Shown here: positions 59,318 to 64,000 of the stretch, one piece after another
Layout: every line of letters begins with the position of its first letter
Numbering within the stretch: the first letter of the stretch is position 1
Assembly: GCA_035695105.1 (NCBI GenBank)
Contig: DASSEV010000031.1
Coordinates: 1-64,000, forward strand
Source: JAICYJ01 sp035695105
GTDB lineage: Bacteria > Actinomycetota > Thermoleophilia > Gaiellales > JAICJC01
Length of the DNA stretch: 64,000 nt
Direction of reading: 5' to 3'
The notes under the pieces: generated by a model
Seen by the model: the letters and a program-made list of their open reading frames with translations, nothing else
What the model was told of the DNA's origin: nothing
Databases searched by the model: none
Made by a program: the position numbers and the translations under genes

Positions 59318-59604
59318 CTCTTGAGGCGATGGCGGTGGAGGATGCCGACCGCCTGCTCGATGAGGCCTGGCTGAACGGCGGCGATGTGCAGGGCGCGCTC
59401 GATATCGCCAAGCGACTAAGCCAGCAGATCGGGCGCGACCCCGTGATCGAAGACGCAAAAATCGCGCTCGCCCGCTGCAACGACTGCACGCCATCTCAGG
59501 CCTTCGAGCTACTGGTCAAGATCTCCCAGACCACCAACCGGAAACTCAGGGTCGTCTCGCACGAAGTCATCCACCGTCTGAACGGATCGGGAGACAAGGG
59601 GTAG
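59314..59604 (+). CDS. ANTAR domain RNA-binding protein
   Basis: 96 residues. IGRDPVIEDAKIALARCNDC, TPSQAFELLVKISQTTNRKL and RVVSHEVIHRL follow the ANTAR three-helix pattern (AKGxLM, A/S-hydrophobic-x-x-L, N-R-K-L). An N-terminal helical stretch replaces the usual GAF or receiver domain. ANTAR proteins prevent termination by binding tandem hairpins in leader RNA. GGAGA precedes the ATG. Confidence 0.75.
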   Translation: MTLEAMAVEDADRLLDEAWLNGGDVQGALDIAKRLSQQIGRDPVIEDAKIALARCNDCTPSQAFELLVKISQTTNRKLRVVSHEVIHRLNGSGDKG

Positions 59605-59699
59605 AGTGCGTCACGGCAGGCCGGAGTTGAGATCACAGCCCGGTCGGCCCTTGGGTGAGGTTCTGCCGCGGCGAGTCGATGCGAGGTCGCCTGTGATGC
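59605..59699. other. intergenic, nothing seen
   Basis: Ninety-five bases between the ANTAR gene and the frameshifted minus-strand small gene. No feature identified. Confidence 0.3.
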
Positions 59700-59900
59700 T
59701 TAGCGTGGTCTCACTGGGTCGGCTTGCAGCCGACGCCAGTTCTCGCCGCCCATCAATGGTTGCTCGGCGCCTGTTTCGGAGTCGACCACGACCAGCCCAG
59801 AGGCACGGCCGGGTATCAACCGGATCGCCCGTACGCGGTAGCGCTCTTGCGTCGATGCGCCGTGCGCCGAGCCGGCGTGCCTCCCTGCTCATCATCCATC
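59700..59900 (-). pseudogene. small gene split over two frames
   Basis: From ATG 59900 the first frame gives MDDEQGGTPARRTAHRRK, then hits a stop; a second frame gives RYRVRAIRLIPGRASGLVVV, DSETGAEQPLMGGENWRRLQ and a stop at 59700. Together they read like one 65-residue basic protein with a single indel near 59845. No family. Not certain. Confidence 0.35.
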
Positions 59901-59980
59901 GCCCTGCGGCGGTGGGGTTGTGCTCGCGACTCGCCGCTTCCCCTACACGTTTCCCCGGAGGGGACGGTGTGGGCGCGCTA

Positions 59981-60214
59981 TTAGCGAGGGCCGCTTGTGC
60001 TGCGATCGTCAGCTGGTTCGTCGTCCCGGTGGTCGCGACCACCGGTCGACTTGTGCCAGCGGCCGGTGTCCTTCGAAAAGAACGCGCGGCGAGTGAAGAA
60101 CGCGACGACCGGACGGCGCCGGGGTGCCTCCGGGGTCTGATCAGGCGGCGCGGCGCGTTCGCTGGGCGTCTTCGGCTGCTCGTCCTCATTGTGGGGAAAG
60201 GACTGTGCGTGCAT
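59981..60214 (-). CDS. hypothetical basic protein, 77 aa
   Basis: Hydrophilic and Pro/Arg-rich (KTPSERAAPPDQTPEAPRRR; VVAFFTRRAFFSKDTGRWHK). A weak GAGGG lies before ATG 60214. Coding status doubtful; listed because it lies in a strand-coherent series of small genes. Confidence 0.35.
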   Translation of the reverse strand: MHAQSFPHNEDEQPKTPSERAAPPDQTPEAPRRRPVVAFFTRRAFFSKDTGRWHKSTGGRDHRDDEPADDRSTSGPR

Positions 60215-60411
60215 GCTCACCCTCGATCCATGGGGCCGTTCAGGAAACGACCAGGTGGTGAAGTCGGCGGGCAACGCGGAGGAGCTGAGCCATACATGGC
60301 TCGGCTGCCATCCCGGGCGGCGGGCTTCCCCCAAGAACACGCAGCTTAGCGGGCGGCTTCCGGAGCCGGTCAGCTGCCACGACGCGAAGGACCCTCCGAA
60401 CTGTTAAGCAG

Positions 60412-60570
60412 CTAGCGGCCGGGGATCTGCGGCTTGGCCGGTGGCTCGTGGTCGGGCAGCCGGCGAAGGGTGGGCTCGGGGTCGCGGTTCTGCGCTGCCA
60501 GTTCGTCTGCGATCTGCTCGGCTCGCGATCGCAGCCGGTGAGGAGTTGGTGTCGGAGGCTGATCGGTCAT
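60412..60570 (-). CDS. 52-residue hypothetical protein
   Basis: MTDQPPTPTPHRLRSRAEQI, ADELAAQNRDPEPTLRRLPD. Start ATG 60570 overlaps the stop of the zinc-ribbon gene (ATGA), which supports both. Soluble, no family recognised. Confidence 0.55.
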   Translation of the reverse strand: MTDQPPTPTPHRLRSRAEQIADELAAQNRDPEPTLRRLPDHEPPAKPQIPGR

Positions 60571-60737
60571 CGTGGATGGCGGCGCAGGATGACCTTCGAG
60601 CCGCAAGGTGCGCATGTCGTTTCCTCGGTGCTGCGGTAGATCGACAGATGGGCGCCGCAGCGTGTGCAGATGCCGGGATCGGCTAGTCCCGGGAGGCTGC
60701 GCCTGGCGACGACCCAGACCTCCGCGTAGCTGCCCAT
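60567..60737 (-). CDS. 56-residue zinc-ribbon protein
   Basis: GSYAEVWVVARRSLPGLADP then two knuckles CTRC and CAPC 17 residues apart (ICTRCGAHLSIY; TTCAPCGSKVIL). Likely binds one zinc. ATG 60737; coupled to the following 52-residue gene. Confidence 0.6.
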   Translation of the reverse strand: MGSYAEVWVVARRSLPGLADPGICTRCGAHLSIYRSTEETTCAPCGSKVILRRHPR

Positions 60738-60836
60738 GGTCTGGCCACGGTTACTCGGCCGCGACCTCACCCTAAGCTGACCGCCTTCGCTCCATGCGGG
60801 CAGCAGGAGGCGGCCTCATGTGGCGATCGGCCGGAC

Positions 60837-61100
60837 TTACAGCCTGCGGGCGGCGGCATGGCCTCGCTCGGCGAACTGGTTGCGAATCGTGGCGCGCAGA
60901 CGCTCGACGATCGCCCGCTGCCGCGTGACCGCATCGGCCGTCTCGTCGATACACCCCTGCCAGACCGCGGTGATGGTCGGCTGATCGGCATAGGCAGTCA
61001 CCGCGGTCAAGCGGTCGAGCTCGGCCTCGGCAGCGGCCAGGCCAGCTGGCGTGGCTGCGTATCGCACTGGCTGCACGCCGCTTGAGCCGAACTCGCTCAT
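60837..61100 (-). CDS. hypothetical helical protein, 87 aa
   Basis: GLAAAEAELDRLTAVTAYAD, CIDETADAVTRQRAIVERLR; looks like a coiled-coil or helical bundle. Its start overlaps the stop of the upstream 73-residue gene (ATGA). No family recognised. Confidence 0.55.
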   Translation of the reverse strand: MSEFGSSGVQPVRYAATPAGLAAAEAELDRLTAVTAYADQPTITAVWQGCIDETADAVTRQRAIVERLRATIRNQFAERGHAAARRL

Positions 61101-61318
61101 CCGTCCACGCCGGCGCGGCGGTGCGTATCGCCATCGAGCGCATCTTCCGGCTCAATCAGCCACCGGCCACGGTGCCGCTGGTAGAACTGCCTGGGCGTGA
61201 AGGTCAGCGCTGGTGCCGGTGCCCCGGATTCTCCGGTGGCCTGGTCGGATCGCTTCGGCGGCGTTGGCATGGCCAGGACACGCGGCCCATCGCCCGAGCG
61301 GCGGCGGTCTGCTTCCAT
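61097..61318 (-). CDS. hypothetical protein, 73 aa
   Basis: From ATG 61318 (GGGAG upstream). MEADRRRSGDGPRVLAMPTP then LTFTPRQFYQRHRGRWLIEP. Coupled to the next gene. Unknown family. Confidence 0.5.
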   Translation of the reverse strand: MEADRRRSGDGPRVLAMPTPPKRSDQATGESGAPAPALTFTPRQFYQRHRGRWLIEPEDALDGDTHRRAGVDG

Positions 61319-61423
61319 GGTGTCGTCACTCCCCTCTCGGACCGGCATGCTGCCGGTCGGTCGGTGAGGTCGGCTGGCTGCGTGGAAGCTGGGCTCGCGG
61401 CGAACCAAGCGGCGGGCGTTCCC

Positions 61424-61564
61424 CTATGACCTCACCCTAGCAGCACAAGATTGGAGCCGGCCCTCGCCAGTACCCGTCGTGTTAGCGGCGGAGGTTCGAG
61501 AGCCGCTCCCGTTGTGTGTGTACACCACGAGCGCGACGACGACCACGAGGATGATCCAGAACAT
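61424..61564 (-). CDS. 46-residue single-helix microprotein
   Basis: MFWIILVVVVALVVYTHNGS followed by a polar, Ser/Thr-rich tail. GGGGGC is 6 nt before ATG 61564. Looks like a small membrane protein with its tail on one side. Confidence 0.5.
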   Translation of the reverse strand: MFWIILVVVVALVVYTHNGSGSRTSAANTTGTGEGRLQSCAARVRS

Positions 61565-61710
61565 GCGAGCCCCCAGCCAGAACGGTGTAACGACCGATGT
61601 CGTTGGTCAGGCGGGGCGCGGCAGGCCTCTGGGTCGCGCTTGCGCCCATCTTGGCGTGGTGCCCGCAAACGACTCCTACTGCACCGTCCGGGTCGCTAGG
61701 CTGGGGCGCG

Positions 61711-61917
61711 ATGGCGGCGATCGGACTCCACGTGGTACTGGTAAACGGTGAGACGCGGGGCCTGGCGATCCGGCGGGAGCCGACCCCGAGCAGATGCTCG
61801 ACGCCTTCATCAGCGGCAACAACCCCTTCGGCGGTGAATGGCTCGAAACCGACGACGGTCAATATCTGCGGAAGTCGGCGATCGTGCGCGCGTTCTACGC
61901 TCCGACGACGACCCTGA
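61711..61917 (+). pseudogene. small plus-strand gene with a probable frameshift
   Basis: Frame 1 from ATG 61711 starts MAAIGLHVVLVNGETRGLAI. A second frame shortly after gives GADPEQMLDAFISGNNPFGG and EWLETDDGQYLRKSAIVRAF. Each half is coding-like only before or after about 61765, so one indel probably joins them. Unknown family. Confidence 0.35.
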
Positions 61918-61988
61918 ACCGCCGGCAACGAAACCGCCCGGATTCACCAAGAGCGACCGCCCCTACAACGCCTGATCAGCTGCGTGCG

Positions 61989-62138
61989 TCACTTGCCGCG
62001 CATGCGCCGCCACCAGGCTCGCAATCCGGTCGGCGCTGTCTCCCAGTCGTGACCCCCGCCGTACTGCGCAGTCACGTCGAGGTGATCGTCCTTGGGCTCC
62101 TCACGCTGCTCATCCGATGCGCTGTTCGGCTCGGTCAT
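61989..62138 (-). CDS. 49-residue hypothetical protein
   Basis: MTEPNSASDEQREEPKDDHL then TAQYGGGHDWETAPTGLRAW and WRRMRGK. GAGGGGG stands 7 nt before ATG 62138. Acidic N-terminus and basic Trp-rich C-terminus. No family recognised; too short to be noticed by size-limited gene finding. Confidence 0.55.
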   Translation of the reverse strand: MTEPNSASDEQREEPKDDHLDVTAQYGGGHDWETAPTGLRAWWRRMRGK

Positions 62139-62195
62139 CTCGTGCCCCCTCATCGTCGGTGCACGGTCGCTAAGCGTGCGGGTCTTGATCAGGCT

Positions 62196-62317
62196 ACTAC
62201 TCGGCAGTCGTGCCGTCGTTCAGGGGCGCAGTGGCGGCCCGCCCTCGTGCCAGTTGACTACTCGGCAGTCGTGCCGTCGTTCAGGGGCGCAGTGGCGGCC
62301 CGCCCTCGTGCCAGTTG
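62196..62317. repeat. perfect tandem duplication of 61 bp
   Basis: 62196-62256 and 62257-62317 are identical, each beginning ACTACTCGGCAG and ending GTGCCAGTTG. The unit carries the last codons and stop of the zinc-ribbon gene at 62281, so the copy nearer 62196 is a duplicated gene end. Confidence 0.9.
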
Positions 62318-62517
62318 TCTGACCGGAATGCGTGGCTGCCGCAGGTGCGGCAGCGCCACCGCGGAAGCTCATGCGGGCTGGATATATGCGGAGATGAGGC
62401 AACGATCGTGGGCGGGGATCGGTCGGCGAACGGCAGACCCTCAGGATCAACGGCACCGCAGCTACGACAGATCCGCACCCAGTAACCGCCCCGGCCCGAG
62501 TCGCCGGCGGGTTCCAT
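62281..62517 (-). CDS. zinc-ribbon protein, third gene of csp cassette B
   Basis: 78 residues. Two zinc knuckles: CRSC (near residue 17) and CRTC (near residue 56), then HAFRSDNWHEGGPPLRP. Its ATG shares one base with the infA stop (TGATG), so translation is coupled to IF-1. The 3' end lies in the 61-bp duplication. Not present in cassette A. Confidence 0.7.
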   Translation of the reverse strand: MEPAGDSGRGGYWVRICRSCGAVDPEGLPFADRSPPTIVASSPHISSPHELPRWRCRTCGSHAFRSDNWHEGGPPLRP

Positions 62518-62738
62518 CAGCGGTTCCGAAAGGTGATTCGGCCGCGGCTCAGATCGTAGGGAGATAGCTCGACACGAACGCGGTCCCCCGGCAAGATGCG
62601 GATCCGATAGCGCCGCATCTTGCCGGAGATATAGCCGACAGTGTCATGCCCGTTGTCGAGCCGGATGCGAAACATCGCCCCGCGCAACGACTCGGTGATC
62701 TCGCCCTCGAGCTCGATCTTCTCTTCCTTGGCGCTCAT
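62517..62738 (-). CDS. infA: translation initiation factor IF-1, copy in csp cassette B
   Basis: 73 residues. Differs from the copy at 34289 at only a few places (EGEITESLRGAMFRIRLDNG; GYISGKMRRYRIRILPGDRV; RGRITFRNR). Standard S1 fold. Lies 11 bp after the cold-shock gene. Confidence 0.93.
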   Translation of the reverse strand: MSAKEEKIELEGEITESLRGAMFRIRLDNGHDTVGYISGKMRRYRIRILPGDRVRVELSPYDLSRGRITFRNR

Positions 62739-62749
62739 GGCGCCTCCTG

Positions 62750-62956
62750 TCAGGCGACGGTTTCGACGCGCGTCGCTTCAGGGCCCTTCTGGCCCTGCCG
62801 CGGTTCATACGACACCTTGGCCCCTTCGGGCAGGCTCTTGTAGCCCTCCGCCACGATCTCGCTATGGTGGACGAACAGATCCTTCTCGCCGTCGTCAGGC
62901 GCGATGAATCCGTAGCCCTTGCTGTCGTTGAACCACTTCACGGTTCCGGTTGCCAA
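62750..62956 (-). CDS. cold-shock protein, cassette B
   Basis: 68 residues. RNP1 KGYGFIAPDDG and RNP2 DLFVHHSEI; otherwise GTVKWFNDSKGYGFIAPDDG as in cassette A. GGAGG before ATG 62956. First gene of csp-infA-zinc ribbon. Confidence 0.93.
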   Translation of the reverse strand: MATGTVKWFNDSKGYGFIAPDDGEKDLFVHHSEIVAEGYKSLPEGAKVSYEPRQGQKGPEATRVETVA

Positions 62957-63467
62957 TCACATCCCTCCTCTCCCGTACGTGGGAACGTTTCGGGAGGCAC
63001 GGATTGCGCAACCGTCGAGCGTTCGTCTTACCGGCAGGCACCCTAGCAGCTCGCTCCTGAACCCCGACAACGACGACAAGGGACGAACCGACCAGGCTGC
63101 TAGATTGAAGGTGTCCGAAGGGGACGCCTGCCGCTTGGTGGCAACACCGAGTCCGGCTTCCACGCAGCCCGCCGCCCTCAGCAAACACGGCGCCACCCGG
63201 CGCCGCTCACGAGAGGAACGCGATGGATGCCCATGCCCCGCCTCGCGACCGCGCGACAGTCGCCAGCCTACGCCCGCGCACATCCCAGCAGCGATGACCG
63301 GCTGATGGCGCGCCGCCGAACGCGCACCACGGGCGCGCACTTCGAGCAGCGGCGCTCCTCCCAGCCACCGGGCACAGACCCATCCCAATCGGCCACCGGC
63401 CTCACTAGCTATGCGCCGAGGGAGCCTTTGCCGGAAACGTCGTGCGATTCGGCAACTGGCGGGTGCT
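62957..63467. other. no confident gene; leader of csp cassette B
   Basis: The first 70 bases form the csp leader and share GGTTGCGCA and GCCT-CC words with the leader of cassette A. TAGGGT near 63048 on the minus strand could be its -10. Frames beyond this are GC-biased and not convincing. Confidence 0.4.
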
Positions 63468-64000
63468 CTAAGACTCGGGTAGCGGCGGTGGCGCTGCTCG
63501 TTCGACTGCTCTGACGATGATGTAGGAGATGGCGTAGAGGGCGAGCAGTGGGATGAACTCGACGATGTATGAGATGGGATCGACGCCGGGGAGCAGCATG
63601 GCGATGACGGCGAGCGCGACGATGGAGGCGCGCCAGTGTCGGCGCATCAGTGCCGAGCTCATGATGCGGAGCCTGGCGAGGATCAGCATCACGGCGGGCA
63701 TTTCGAAGACGATGCCCATCGCCAGGAGGCTGAGCATGACGAACTGGATGTAGTCCTCTGCGCGCAGCTGAACGCTGAACGCTTGGCTGTTGAAGCCGAG
63801 CAGGAAGTCCAGCGCCGGTGGGACGACCAGGTACCAGCCGAACGTGACGCCGACGATGAAGAGCGCAGGGATCATCAGTACTAGCGGTCGTAACGACCGG
63901 TGGTGGCGCTCGTCGAACGCTGGAATCAAGTAAGCGTAGAGCTGGTAGGTGGCGACAGGCATGGTCAGCAAGAGGCCGCCATAGACACCGATCGAGATCG
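63468..64000 (-). CDS. tatC: Sec-independent translocase TatC, partial at window end
   Basis: The C-terminal 177 residues or so are present. VYGGLLLTMPVATYQLYAYL, FDERHHRSLRPLVLMIPALF, the GFNSQAFSVQLRAEDYIQFV loop, and FEMPAVMLILARLRIMSSAL are typical TatC blocks. The N-terminus with the signal-peptide binding FRE motif lies beyond base 64000. Needed for Tat export of folded proteins. Confidence 0.92.
   Translation of the reverse strand, partial: ISIGVYGGLLLTMPVATYQLYAYLIPAFDERHHRSLRPLVLMIPALFIVGVTFGWYLVVPPALDFLLGFNSQAFSVQLRAEDYIQFVMLSLLAMGIVFEMPAVMLILARLRIMSSALMRRHWRASIVALAVIAMLLPGVDPISYIVEFIPLLALYAISYIIVRAVERAAPPPLPES

Noticed and set aside
59611..60189. 192-codon minus-strand frame
   Set aside because: Strong Arg/Ser/Pro bias, no motif, and a competing frame in the same span reads more like protein.
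63305..63514. 69-codon plus-strand frame starting MARRRTRTTG
   Set aside because: Low-complexity basic sequence that overlaps the tatC 3' end; no ribosome site.

Overview
The window is a high-GC (roughly 70%) bacterial segment with densely packed genes, many GTG starts and 4-bp ATGA/GTGA overlaps. The gene set points to an actinobacterium, most likely of the Thermoleophilia (Solirubrobacterales/Gaiellales-like) type: an F420-type luciferase-family oxidoreductase, an actinobacterial QcrCAB complex with a multi-helix Rieske subunit, a Holin-X family protein, SigB/SigF-type sigma factors with RsbW/STAS/SpoIIE partners, DUF6458, and TadE/G. The lineage is an inference from gene content, not a measured placement. 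No tRNA, rRNA or CRISPR array was seen.

Layout. 0.1-10.5 kb (minus strand): an F420-type oxidoreductase, a DUF421 protein, a ChaB-like protein, then one long respiratory operon read ctaC-ctaD-ctaE-small membrane protein-qcrC-qcrA-qcrB-ctaG, encoding a caa3-type cytochrome oxidase and the bc complex that feeds it. 10.6-17.7 kb (plus): CsbD, then a tightly coupled oxidative operon with a TPP enzyme, an enolase-superfamily enzyme, a gluconate-dehydrogenase subunit 3-like protein, a GMC flavoprotein and an SDR. 18.0-18.5 kb: a structured sequence present as two tandem 237-bp copies between convergent genes. 18.5-28.0 kb: a general-stress regulatory cluster with a PAS/GAF/SpoIIE phosphatase, two STAS proteins, two RsbW-like kinases, two SigB/F-type sigma factors each preceded by a small unrecognised protein of similar layout (called X1 and X2 here), a third group-2 sigma factor, a PRC-barrel protein and DUF6458. 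Five sites matching GTTT-N15-17-GGG(T/A)A(T/C) lie 9-10 nt before start codons in this cluster, which suggests leaderless, SigF-type transcripts.

28-47 kb is a mosaic of small metabolic and accessory genes: HD protein, FMN reductase, YceI with a divergent MarR regulator and its operator, a class III aminotransferase with an SDR, a csp-infA pair, two AlkZ/YcaQ-type winged-helix proteins, two RibD-C reductases, cupins, and a secreted PQQ-repeat protein. A 198-bp MITE-like palindromic element (33180-33377) supplies the ends of two convergent genes. 47-59 kb looks accessory and decaying: a cupin gene with a one-base frameshift, an IS5-type transposase remnant, a solo molybdopterin oxidoreductase, a TadE/G protein and a 1113-residue cyclase-ATPase. 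59-64 kb holds an ANTAR protein, a run of very small minus-strand genes below a second csp-infA cassette, and the 3' part of tatC cut by the window end.

How it fits together: the respiratory operon and the dehydrogenase operon suggest an aerobe that feeds sugar- or sugar-acid-derived electrons into a bc-caa3 chain. The 20-28 kb cluster is a complete partner-switching stress circuit that seems to control itself through SigF-type promoters. Many single genes carry a TANNNT hexamer 6-8 nt before the start codon, so leaderless mRNA appears to be the usual expression mode.
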